Under the pieces are notes generated by a model. It was not told the origin of the DNA and ran no database searches. It worked only from the letters and a program-made list of their open reading frames with translations. The translations under genes and the position numbers were made by a program. From DASWUD01 sp036401755 (GTDB lineage: Bacteria > Pseudomonadota > Gammaproteobacteria > Thiohalomonadales > Thiohalomonadaceae): a stretch of 22,298 bases of DNA. Below, one piece after another: positions 7,360-14,260 of this stretch. The stretch is from NCBI GenBank assembly GCA_036401755.1, contig DASWUD010000172.1:1-22298 (forward strand), written 5' to 3'. The stretch's first letter is position 1. Each line of letters begins with the position of its first letter.

Positions 7360-7721
7360 GGTCTCTCCCGGCGCGGCTATCCAGTTATTGTCGGTATTGC
7401 GCTGGAGCCGCTTATCGTTTTGTATTTATTGTTTTTTTTCAGGCTCCGGCGATGATCATGATGGCTCATCGGAGGCTCGCCCTCTTTCTGGCCTGAGTCA
7501 GCTAACCAAAAGCTGGCCGGCCGGAAGAATATGTGCTGTGGTTCACGTTTTAGCCGTGCAGATCTCACAGTAACGAAGATCCGGCGCCAGCTCAACAGGA
7601 AATAACCGCAGGGCAGCAACCGCTAGTGAGTGAGGAGATCCCCCCTCCCTGACCACGCCCGGGGCACGATGATTACCTGCGCTTGCCACAGTGGGTAAGG
7701 GATTGGTGCGTTAGGGGGCAG

Positions 7722-7781
7722 TTATCCACATTTACTGTGGATGAGCTGGGATCAGCTCGCGCCAGAGCGCCACAGCTGGCG
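7722..7781. repeat. Inverted DnaA-box pair and consecutive stem-loops
   Basis: TTATCCACA (7722-7730) is an exact consensus DnaA box. The opposite-facing TGTGGATGA (7736-7744) reads TCATCCACA on the other strand, one mismatch from consensus. Together they form a perfect 7-bp stem (ATCCACA / TGTGGAT, loop 5). Two more perfect stems follow at once: GAGCTG-GGAT-CAGCTC (7743-7758) and CGCCA-CAGC-TGGCG (7768-7781). An AT-rich palindrome lies 27 bp further on. The role is unknown: possible DnaA-binding or titration site, or a structured transcript. Confidence 0.4.
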
Positions 7782-7948
7782 GCGGGTCAAACCGACGAGA
7801 GAATAATCATAAAATTTATTTTATAAAAAACAATCAGCTACAAAAACCACACAGCGCTCGACTTGCCAAGCCACAGAAAAGGTCAAGCTAGCTCAGGGGC
7901 CAGGGTACTCTCGCCGGTCGTTGCGCCCCGACAGGGCACAAAATAAGG

Positions 7949-7976
7949 AGGGGCCCGCCATCCCTGGCAGGCCCCT
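7949..7976 (-). terminator. Intrinsic terminator of the PPC lipoprotein gene
   Basis: An 11-bp stem with one C/A mismatch (AGGGGCC-C-GCC / GGC-A-GGCCCCT) and a 6-nt loop lies just past the lipoprotein stop codon. On the minus strand it is followed by CCTTATTTTG. Confidence 0.75.
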
Positions 7977-7999
7977 GGTGGCGTCACGAGCCGGGCGCT

Positions 8000-9979
8000 T
8001 TAGTTGGCCGTCAGCGTGAGGGTGTAGCTACTCGCCCCACTGGTCGAGTAGGCATACACATCCACGTAGTAACTCATCCCGGCCTGCAGGTAATAGGTAA
8101 GCGATTCGCTACCGCTGAAGTTGGTGCTGCTAGCCACTTCATAGCCGTTGCCATCGTAGAGATAGAGGTCGAGGTCACCAGTAAAACCGCCGAGGGCCAA
8201 GGCGTAGTAGCCGCTGCTCTGCGGAGTGAAGATGAAAATGTCGTCGCTATCGAGAGTTGAGTCGGCACTGCCGGTAACCGTCCCGGTTGAGATCGCATCG
8301 GCCTCGGCGGCGCCGTTGTTGGGCTCGGACTCGCTGCTGCCGCCGATCGGTGTGGTCGTTCCTGTCTCCAGGCAGCCGAGGGTGTACTCCCAGGCAGTGC
8401 CCGACTCGGGTGCCGAGACGCTGACAAAAACCAGCGGTTCATCTGCCAGGGCGATATCCACGCTCTGTGAACCGGAGACCAGGCCGCCGGTGGTGAATTT
8501 CTGGCCGCTGCTGGTCGAGACGGTGAACGCATCGGGGATCGAGTAGGCGTCATAGAAGAAATTGACGCTGCCTGATCCAGCGCCGACATAGTGGGCGAAG
8601 CTGAAGGTCCCCTGGCCACCTGAACCGGTACTGGAGTTGCAGCTGCCGATGGCGCTCACCGAACCATCCACCGTGCCGCTGTTGCCATCGGAGGAGACAA
8701 AGAGGCCGCTGATGTTGTTGCCGGCATCCTTGCTGGCACTGATGGTGAGGGTCTCGCCCGGGGTACCGGCCGTGGTGATCCCGGAGAGTTTGATGGTGCC
8801 ATTGGCATCGATCTGCCCGCTCACCTGATAGACATCACCATCCTGCTGCACCGCCTGTCCCACCAGATTTGTGATCGCCTTGGTCGGGCCATCGACAGGC
8901 ACTGGATTGTTCCAACTGGCGGGGTCGTAGGGGTAGTTGCCATCGAGTGCGTCGAGGCTATATTCCTCTTTGAACTTCGACTTCACCGTGTTGACGGTGC
9001 TGTCGGTGAAATTACCGACATTTTCCACAAGCTCACTGGAAAAATTCGCGATATCACGCTTGCTGTCGACCACATAGGCAAGGGCCGTGTCGAGCAGCGA
9101 CTGCGACTGCACATCGGTCTCGTCAAAGCGTTGGGCGATCCAGTTGTCAAGCATTGCCGCGCCCTTGCCCGCGAAGATAAAGGCCATGCCTGCCAATCCC
9201 AGCGGCGCCAGGGCCGGCGACCCGGTGCCACCCGAGACGAGTGTGCCAGCCACTGCGGTTCCGACCAGGATACTGCCGATCTCCGGCAGGTTATCGGCCA
9301 GCACGCCCAGCGTACCGGTGAAGGATGAGGCATAGGAGGGGGTCACTGAACCGGCCAGCGGCTTGTAGCTCGCCTGCATGGCAACAAGGGCATTGAGCAT
9401 ATCGTACTGGGCTGCGGTCAGTTCGCGCTTCTGCTCCAGATCGTTACCCTGCTCGGCGATGACGGCATAACTGCCCGTGCGCAGAGAACCGTTCAACTGC
9501 CCATTGATCTGCCCTTCTAAGGCCGGGTAAGTGGTGATGTGGGCCACATAAACCCGCGAATTTTCCACCAGCACCGCATAGCCGTCCTGGTAGTGGTTGG
9601 TGGCATCATAAAACAGGTAGTCGACCCGGTCGGGGGTGCGCGGATTGACCACCACATAGGCACCACTACTCTCATCGACAACCTTGTTAAGGTGACCGGT
9701 GGTAGCGTCGGTAGTCATGCGGATAGTCTGGCCATCAGCCCCCTCGAAGAGTGCTGCATCAAGATCTCCGTAGTAGTCGGTCCAAAGAAAGAGTGAGGCA
9801 GCCGAGCTCACCAATGCGTAGCTGGGACCGGAGTAGGTTTTGTTCTGGACCACTTTCATGCTCACGGTGGAGCTGGTATTGGCCGGGGGATCATCAACCT
9901 TCTTGTTGTCATCACAACCGGCCAGGGCGAGCAGTAGCCAAACCAGCGCCAGGCATCTTCCCAGGATTTTGTTTCTCAT
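8000..9979 (-). CDS. Large lipoprotein with C-terminal PPC domain
   Basis: A 659-residue predicted lipoprotein of unknown function. The signal peptide ends in the lipobox LALAGC (lipidated Cys22), and residues +2 and +3 are both Asp, which in enterobacteria favours retention in the inner membrane. An N-terminal region (about 35-165) of probable beta structure is followed by a long hydrophobic, Gly/Ala-rich stretch (about 231-280) that could form a membrane hairpin. A Ser/Thr/Gly-rich region with two cysteines (447, 536) comes next. The last 110 residues match the bacterial pre-peptidase C-terminal (PPC) domain: SEPNNGAAEADAI, then DDIFIFTP, GDLDLYLYDGNG and a closing SYTLTLTAN. No protease catalytic domain is visible. 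AGGAG lies 7 nt before the ATG. The gene stands alone between its terminator and the NhaD terminator. Confidence 0.85.
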   Translation of the reverse strand: MRNKILGRCLALVWLLLALAGCDDNKKVDDPPANTSSTVSMKVVQNKTYSGPSYALVSSAASLFLWTDYYGDLDAALFEGADGQTIRMTTDATTGHLNKVVDESSGAYVVVNPRTPDRVDYLFYDATNHYQDGYAVLVENSRVYVAHITTYPALEGQINGQLNGSLRTGSYAVIAEQGNDLEQKRELTAAQYDMLNALVAMQASYKPLAGSVTPSYASSFTGTLGVLADNLPEIGSILVGTAVAGTLVSGGTGSPALAPLGLAGMAFIFAGKGAAMLDNWIAQRFDETDVQSQSLLDTALAYVVDSKRDIANFSSELVENVGNFTDSTVNTVKSKFKEEYSLDALDGNYPYDPASWNNPVPVDGPTKAITNLVGQAVQQDGDVYQVSGQIDANGTIKLSGITTAGTPGETLTISASKDAGNNISGLFVSSDGNSGTVDGSVSAIGSCNSSTGSGGQGTFSFAHYVGAGSGSVNFFYDAYSIPDAFTVSTSSGQKFTTGGLVSGSQSVDIALADEPLVFVSVSAPESGTAWEYTLGCLETGTTTPIGGSSESEPNNGAAEADAISTGTVTGSADSTLDSDDIFIFTPQSSGYYALALGGFTGDLDLYLYDGNGYEVASSTNFSGSESLTYYLQAGMSYYVDVYAYSTSGASSYTLTLTAN

Positions 9980-10155
9980 TTTTCTTCTCCTCCCCTTGAT
10001 TCAGTCTGCATCAGGTGCAGCCCCTCATTCAGGTAAACCAACTGATTTGGCGCAGAGAATAAAGAATCGAAGCTGACGGCGCATACCCAATTTTGTATAG
10101 GCGTGATGATTTCTGCAGAGAGAGTGTGGTGCGAAGGCTGGTGAAAAATGAGTCC

Positions 10156-10190
10156 CGCGGCACCGGGATCGCGATGATCCCGGTACCGCG
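10156..10190 (-). terminator. Intrinsic terminator of nhaD
   Basis: A 15-bp stem with one mismatch (CGCGG-C-ACCGGGATC / GATCCCGGT-A-CCGCG, loop GCGAT) begins four bases beyond the nhaD stop. On the minus strand a run of five T lies 7 nt after the stem. Confidence 0.75.
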
Positions 10191-10194
10191 TTGA

Positions 10195-11634
10195 TTACAT
10201 CAGGTGGCTATTGAGCAGGAGGTGCAGCCAAATACTGCCGGCATAGCCGAGAGCGATGGCCCAGCTCCACTTGAGGTGGGCAAAGAAGGTGTAGATACCT
10301 CGTGCCTGCCCCATCAACCCTACCCCGGCGGCGGAGCCGATGGAGAGCAGTGAGCCGCCGACACCGGCAGTGAGGGTGACCAGCAGCCACTGGCCGTGGG
10401 ACATGTCGGGGTTCATGGTAAGCACCGCGAACATCACTGGGATGTTGTCGACAATGGCCGAGAGCAACCCCACCAGCACGTTGGCCGAGGTGGCGCCCAA
10501 CCCCTCATACATCCAGTGAGAGGCCAGCGCCAGATAGCCCATGGTGCCGAGCCCGCCCACGCACAACACCACACCGTAGAAGAACATCAGCGTGTCCCAC
10601 TCGGCGCGCTTCATACTGATGAAGATGTCGAACGGCTTGTATCTGGGCTTCACGTAGGCGGCGTATTCGCCAAGGTCGAGTGTCTCCGGGCCGCGGATCT
10701 CACTGCTGGGCAATTTGAGTTCGTGGCGGCGGATGAGATAGCCATACACCTTGAGCAGCCCCAGGCCCGTCATCATCCCCAACACCGGCGGCAGGTGCAG
10801 GTAGTTGTGCATGGCGACCGCCAGCGCGATGGTGGCGATGAACAGCACCACCACCGTGTAGCCGCCGAACTTGACCGCCACCTTCTCCTCGAGTGGATGC
10901 GGCCGCCCCTTGGGCACGGCGAAGGACATCAACAGCGCCGGGATCAACCAGTTGGCCAGCGACGGCAGGAACAGCGCAAAGAACTCCTCGAACTTCACCA
11001 CCCCCTTCTGCCACACCATCAGGGTAGTGATGTCGCCAAACGGGCTGAAGGCGCCGCCGGCATTGGCCGCCACCACGATGCTGATACAGGAGAGGGCGAT
11101 GAACTTGGTTTGCCCTTTCCCTACCGCCATCACCACCGCCGCCATCAGCAGTGCGGTAGTCAGGTTGTCTGCGATGGGTGAGATGAAGAAGGCGAGCAGG
11201 CCGGTGATCCAGAACACGGTGCGCAGCGAGAAGCCACGCGATACCAACCAGGCGCGCAGCGCATTGAACAGCTGACGCTCCTCCATGGTATTGATGAAGG
11301 TCATCGCCGCCAGCAGGAACAGCAGCAGCTCGGCGTATTCCAGAATATTGTGGCGTACCGCCTCGCCGGCGGTATGGGTATCGCCGCTCAGGGTATAGGC
11401 CACCCCCACCAGGATCCAGATGATGCCGGCGGCGATCAGCACCGGCTTGGACTTGCGCAGGTGGAGAAACTCCTCCGCCACCACCAGGGCATAGGCCAGC
11501 ACGAACAGCACGACGGCCGTGATGCCGTACCAGCTGTTGGTCAAATCCAGCGCCGGACCGCCCTCAGCGGCGAACACCGCCTGCGGCAACGATAATGACA
11601 GCAACAATCCGAACAGCGAGATGAACTTGAGCAT
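10195..11634 (-). CDS. nhaD: Na+/H+ antiporter, NhaD type
   Basis: An inner-membrane antiporter that exports Na+ (and usually Li+) in exchange for protons, supporting salt and alkaline-pH tolerance. At 479 residues with about a dozen hydrophobic helices it fits NhaD. Conserved features visible are the cleavable-looking N-terminus ending AVFAAEGG, SPIADNLTTALL (152-163, with the Asp-Asn pair 156/157), NAGGAFSPFGDITTLMVW (191-208, Asn191 and Asp201) and the late VDNIPVMFAVLTM. The Asp and Asn positions correspond closely to residues known to be essential in Vibrio NhaD. The Shine-Dalgarno is weak (GGA 8 nt before the ATG). An inverted repeat near a candidate promoter lies upstream. It is monocistronic, with its own terminator. 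The family assignment is secure. Confidence 0.95.
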   Translation of the reverse strand: MLKFISLFGLLLSLSLPQAVFAAEGGPALDLTNSWYGITAVVLFVLAYALVVAEEFLHLRKSKPVLIAAGIIWILVGVAYTLSGDTHTAGEAVRHNILEYAELLLFLLAAMTFINTMEERQLFNALRAWLVSRGFSLRTVFWITGLLAFFISPIADNLTTALLMAAVVMAVGKGQTKFIALSCISIVVAANAGGAFSPFGDITTLMVWQKGVVKFEEFFALFLPSLANWLIPALLMSFAVPKGRPHPLEEKVAVKFGGYTVVVLFIATIALAVAMHNYLHLPPVLGMMTGLGLLKVYGYLIRRHELKLPSSEIRGPETLDLGEYAAYVKPRYKPFDIFISMKRAEWDTLMFFYGVVLCVGGLGTMGYLALASHWMYEGLGATSANVLVGLLSAIVDNIPVMFAVLTMNPDMSHGQWLLVTLTAGVGGSLLSIGSAAGVGLMGQARGIYTFFAHLKWSWAIALGYAGSIWLHLLLNSHLM

Positions 11635-11661
11635 GGTGATATTCCAAACTTGTTGTTAGTA

Positions 11662-11693
11662 ATGCACAGACCAAAGATGTGCATCCTATCATA
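11662..11693 (-). promoter_or_regulatory. Possible nhaD promoter -10 and inverted repeat
   Basis: On the minus strand a good -10 hexamer, TATGAT (11693-11688), is followed across the expected transcription start by the inverted repeat ATGCACA-N9-TGTGCAT (11662-11684). No clear -35 is seen, which would fit an activator-dependent promoter. It lies 28-59 nt upstream of the nhaD start. Confidence 0.35.
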
Positions 11694-11995
11694 AGAGTTG
11701 TCGCTGAAAACGTGTTGCACCTTTTGTGAACACATCCCTGAGTATTTAGCTGAAAGCCCTCTTTCCTGTAAGAGGATACCCTGCGAAGCGCAGCGACTAG
11801 CCTCGTCACTGGGATATAAGAGGCCACACTAATTCAGATCGCCAGGACAAACTCCCGCTCAACCACGAGGCAATGGACAAGCTCACAGTGGTAGCAGACC
11901 GGTCTGTGCAACATCCGTCCGGCCCATCCATACCCCCTTTCACGAGGGCTGACGGGCAGAGCATTTGCGCACTGGCAGACAGTTCAATTTTTGTG

Positions 11996-12005
11996 TCTAT
12001 CTTGA
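11996..12005 (+). promoter_or_regulatory. Possible RpoS-type extended -10 for the yqjD-like operon
   Basis: TCTATCTTGA resembles the RpoS-preferred -10 (TCTATACTTAA) but lacks one base in the middle. There is no clear -35. In E. coli the yqjD operon is induced in stationary phase through RpoS, which is why this match is noted; the sequence support alone is weak. Confidence 0.25.
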
Positions 12006-12074
12006 ATGGTGCTAGTTCAAATCCGAACTACGCTTTAATTGATGATTACGACAAACCCCATAAAGGAGAAGATC

Positions 12075-12389
12075 ATGGCACATGCAACACAAGATGTTAC
12101 CCGGGAACAGCTCATCAACGATTTCAAAGTCGTTATTGCCGATGCGGAGGCCCTGCTGAAGGCATCGGCCGACCAGGGGGGCGAGAAGGTGGCCGAACTG
12201 CGCTCAAAGGCTGCCCACTCTATCAGCGTGATGAAGGAACGACTCGGTGACGTGGAGCATAAGGTGGTCGAGAAAACCAAAGCGGCCGCCAAAGCCACCG
12301 ACGTGTATGTCCACGAGAATCCGTGGAAGTCGATCGGCATTGCGACCGGCGTCGGTCTCGCTGTCGGCTTTCTGCTCGGACGGCGCTGA
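12075..12389 (+). CDS. yqjD: YqjD/ElaB-like (DUF883) membrane-anchored protein
   Basis: A 104-residue protein of the DUF883 family. In E. coli the members YqjD and ElaB are tail-anchored in the inner membrane and associate with ribosomes in stationary phase. Residues about 8-80 form a charged helical region (REQLINDFKVVIADAEALL, then KVAELRSKAAHSI). The C-terminus carries the family signature VHENPWKSIG followed by a glycine-zipper membrane helix and the terminal GRR. AGGAG 6 nt before the ATG fixes the start; an upstream in-frame ATG at 12039 has no such site. It is the first gene of a tight operon with the yqjE- and yqjK-like genes (9-bp gap, then a 4-bp overlap). Confidence 0.93.
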   Translation: MAHATQDVTREQLINDFKVVIADAEALLKASADQGGEKVAELRSKAAHSISVMKERLGDVEHKVVEKTKAAAKATDVYVHENPWKSIGIATGVGLAVGFLLGRR

Positions 12390-12398
12390 TCCAGCCTC

Positions 12399-12791
12399 AT
12401 GCCTGAACACACGCCCGGCGAGAGCAAAGGGCTGTTCGAGTCACTGTCGATGCTAGTGGCAACTCTGGTTGCCACTGCCCATACACGCCTCGAACTCCTG
12501 TCAGTGGATCTGGAAGAGGAGCGCGAGCATCTCTTCTCGATCATGCTTTTGGCAATAGCCGCCATGTTCCTGCTGGGGCTGGGCATTGTGTTGGCATCGA
12601 TACTGCTCGTGGTGGTGCTCTGGGAGTCACACCGGTTACTGGTGCTGGGCCTGCTCACCGCGTTTTTCCTGTTGCTGGGCGCGGCCGTATGGGCCTATGC
12701 GCTGCACAAAATACGCACCAAACCCCGGCTCTTTACCTCGAGTCTTGATGAATTGAATAAAGACCACGAGCAGCTCTCCTCCCGGCCATGA
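12399..12791 (+). CDS. yqjE: YqjE-like inner-membrane protein (phage-holin superfamily fold)
   Basis: A 130-residue protein with two long hydrophobic helices (about 45-70 and 80-103), preceded by the amphipathic helix with HTRLELLSVDLEEEREHL that marks the YqjE/DUF1469 family, often listed as a holin-superfamily protein. Function is unknown; it always travels with YqjD-type genes. A real phage holin is unlikely, since no endolysin or other phage genes are present. It starts 9 bp after the yqjD-like stop, and its own stop overlaps the next start (ATGA), indicating translational coupling. Confidence 0.92.
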   Translation: MPEHTPGESKGLFESLSMLVATLVATAHTRLELLSVDLEEEREHLFSIMLLAIAAMFLLGLGIVLASILLVVVLWESHRLLVLGLLTAFFLLLGAAVWAYALHKIRTKPRLFTSSLDELNKDHEQLSSRP

Positions 12792-13069
12792 ACGCAAAAT
12801 TATCGCGGCTGGCGCAGCGGCGCACCTTACTGATCGAGCAGGCCGCGCAACAACGCGCAGCACTGTCCCAGGCGAGCGAACCGTGGCGCAACCTGCTGGC
12901 ACGGGCCGATCAGGGGATTGCCGTACTGCGTTACTTGAAAAACCATCCCGTCTGGCTGGCGAGTGCCGGCGGTGCCCTGCTTGCCGTGCTCGGCCCTGGC
13001 CGGCTCTGGAGATGGTTTGGGCGTGGCCTCTTCGCCTGGCGCATGGTGCAGCGATTACGCATCTGGTAG
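12788..13069 (+). CDS. yqjK: YqjK-like small protein
   Basis: A 93-residue basic protein, third in the yqjDEK-type operon and overlapping the previous gene by 4 bp. The N-terminal half is a charged helix (RLAQRRTLLIEQAAQQRAAL) typical of the YqjK-like family. A short hydrophobic stretch (about 54-68, VWLASAGGALLAVLG) follows, and a basic aromatic tail (RLWRWFGRGLFAWRMVQRLRIW) ends it. The function is unknown. Conservation of sequence is low in this family, so the call rests mainly on gene order and the N-terminal pattern. Confidence 0.85.
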   Translation: MNAKLSRLAQRRTLLIEQAAQQRAALSQASEPWRNLLARADQGIAVLRYLKNHPVWLASAGGALLAVLGPGRLWRWFGRGLFAWRMVQRLRIW

Positions 13070-13182
13070 ACATCGGACCGGAGGTTCCTGTGGCTGTCCA
13101 CCTCATCCTTCGGGAGCGAAGCAATATATTCCATACCATTTCTGGCTCTTTCGCAGGAACCACCAACGGAGCACCACCCGTC

Positions 13183-13653
13183 ATGGCAACCACGCTCGAT
13201 TACTCGATCCTGCTCCAGGTCGCCCTTGATGAAGCACGTCTCGGTTTTGCCGAAGGCGGCGTGCCCGTCGGTGCGGCCCTGTTCGACGCCCAAGGCATCC
13301 TGCTCAGCCGCGGGCGCAATCGTCGGGTACAGGACAACGACCCCTCGCTCCACGGTGAAACCGACGCCTTCCGCAAGGCCGGTCGCCAGACCACCTATCG
13401 CGACAAGGTCCTGGTCACCACCCTGGCGCCCTGCTGGTATTGCTCGGGGCTGATCCGACAGTTCCACATCGGCACTGTCGTGGTGGGCGAGTCACAAAAT
13501 TTTGCCGGCCATCTGGAGTGGCTGCGCGAAGCCGGCGTCAAGGTCATCGAGCTGCATGATGCAGAGTGCATGGAGCTGATGCGCCGCTTCATTGTGCAAT
13601 CGCCCGAGATTTGGAATGAGGATATCGGTGAGCCTGCTGGCGGCGCGTGCTAG
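13183..13653 (+). CDS. Cytosine deaminase-like nucleoside deaminase
   Basis: A zinc-dependent deaminase of the cytidine deaminase-like superfamily, closest in motif to yeast-type cytosine deaminase (Fcy1), which converts cytosine to uracil for pyrimidine salvage. At 156 residues it is typical. The zinc site is H57-G-E59 (HGETDAF; the HGE form rather than HAE) with PCWYC (Cys84, Cys87). The family's C-terminal pattern ELMRRFI and PEIWNEDIG is present. The frame stays open well upstream of this ATG, but homology begins at MATTLDYSILLQVALDEA. GGAG lies 11 nt upstream, rather far. The 113-bp gap after the yqjK-like gene means co-transcription is possible but unproven. Exact substrate is inferred. 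Confidence 0.88.
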   Translation: MATTLDYSILLQVALDEARLGFAEGGVPVGAALFDAQGILLSRGRNRRVQDNDPSLHGETDAFRKAGRQTTYRDKVLVTTLAPCWYCSGLIRQFHIGTVVVGESQNFAGHLEWLREAGVKVIELHDAECMELMRRFIVQSPEIWNEDIGEPAGGAC

Positions 13654-13759
13654 TCCGGAGCTCCTGTTACTTGATGTCGACTTATCATAGTCATGCACTA
13701 TAGATTGCCTCCGCGTCTCATAAAACGCTTCCGGCCCTCCTGATAGCGGGGAAAGAGCT

Positions 13760-14098
13760 ATGCAAAATCGATTCTTCCGTGGCGCTCTCCTTGTGTTGCT
13801 CTCGCTGGTGTCGTCGCAGGTATTTGGCGAGGCAGGGTGGACCAGCTACGCCTATGTTGCTGAGCTGACATCGACCAATCAGTTTCAGTATCTCGTTACT
13901 CTGAAAGTTGCCGAGAACCCGAGCGGATGCAGAAGCAAATCGGTCTTCTACCAGGATCACAGCGCCTATGGCTCTGAACAGATGTTTCAGCTTCTGTTAG
14001 AGGCGTTGTCCCGGGGAAAAAGGGTGCGGGTCTACGTCACTGGAAACTGCGAACTCAACGGCTACTCCGAGATATCTTCGGTCAGCATCATTCCCTAG
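13760..14098 (+). CDS. Small secreted protein of unknown function
   Basis: I do not recognise a named family. It has 112 residues with a clear signal peptide (1-23, hydrophobic core LLVLLSLVSS, cleavage after VFG or nearby), so it is probably periplasmic. The mature part has two cysteines (SGCRSK and TGNCEL), suited to a single disulfide, and a strand-rich pattern (FQYLVTLKV, RVRVYVTGNC, EISSVSII). A GGGGA Shine-Dalgarno lies 7 nt before the ATG. It is followed by a 162-bp gap before the methyltransferase, so operon membership is unclear. Confidence 0.75.
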   Translation: MQNRFFRGALLVLLSLVSSQVFGEAGWTSYAYVAELTSTNQFQYLVTLKVAENPSGCRSKSVFYQDHSAYGSEQMFQLLLEALSRGKRVRVYVTGNCELNGYSEISSVSIIP

Positions 14099-14260
14099 GT
14101 GATTGTCGCAAGCTGATGCGCCACCCCTTGTCTAAAGAACTATATTAGCAGTTACGACGTCTTTATAGCGGCAGGTTAAACCCAACCGTGCAGTTGCAGA
14201 TGTCGTGCCCCATGTCCCTTGATGCTGGTTCAACTACACCAACACGGGAGGAAAATCACT

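Larger units (their letters stand above)
7360..7999. other. Gene-free 640-bp region with structured DNA
   Basis: No convincing gene on either strand: short open frames here have no family resemblance and no good ribosome-binding site. The region is AT-rich near 7420-7442 (probable promoter area of the LuxR-type gene). It holds a DnaA-box/stem-loop block at 7722-7781, an AT-rich palindrome at 7809-7824 (ATAAAA-TTTA-TTTTAT), and the terminator of the PPC lipoprotein gene at its right end. Confidence 0.6.
11635..12074. other. Gene-free divergent region between nhaD and the yqjD-like gene
   Basis: A 440-bp spacer between divergent genes. I see no credible gene: the open plus-strand frame starting at 11873 runs into the yqjD-like gene in another frame. 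The left part holds a possible nhaD promoter and inverted repeat (11662-11693). The right part holds a possible stationary-phase-type promoter (about 11996-12005). A short GTTC-N6-GAAC repeat at about 12014-12027 resembles a tRNA T-loop, but no tRNA can be folded around it. Confidence 0.5.

Noticed and set aside
7377..7619. An 80-codon minus-strand open frame upstream of the LuxR-type gene
   Set aside because: Low-complexity basic sequence, no family likeness, no signal peptide of convincing form, and AT-rich promoter-like DNA underneath.
7360..7999. A riboswitch such as c-di-GMP or cobalamin type in the gene-free region
   Set aside because: I looked for the conserved core motifs on both strands and did not find them; the stem-loops present do not form a known aptamer layout.
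10396..11181. A 261-codon plus-strand open frame opposite nhaD
   Set aside because: It is His/Gln/Arg-rich nonsense composition, antisense to a clearly conserved antiporter.
12010..12030. tRNA T-loop-like sequence TTCAAATCC
   Set aside because: The flanking bases do not form a T-stem, and no acceptor, anticodon or D arm can be folded. It is better read as a short GTTC/GAAC repeat.
11873..12250. A 125-codon plus-strand open frame ahead of and overlapping the yqjD-like gene
   Set aside because: It has no ribosome-binding site and no motif, and runs out of frame into a well-supported gene.
12399..12791. Holin of a prophage
   Set aside because: The holin-superfamily match is to the chromosomal YqjE group; the neighbours are yqjD- and yqjK-like and there are no phage genes.
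12883..13182. N-terminal extension of the deaminase back into the yqjK-like gene
   Set aside because: The extra 100 residues read out of frame through the yqjK-like gene; the deaminase fold begins at the ATG at 13183.
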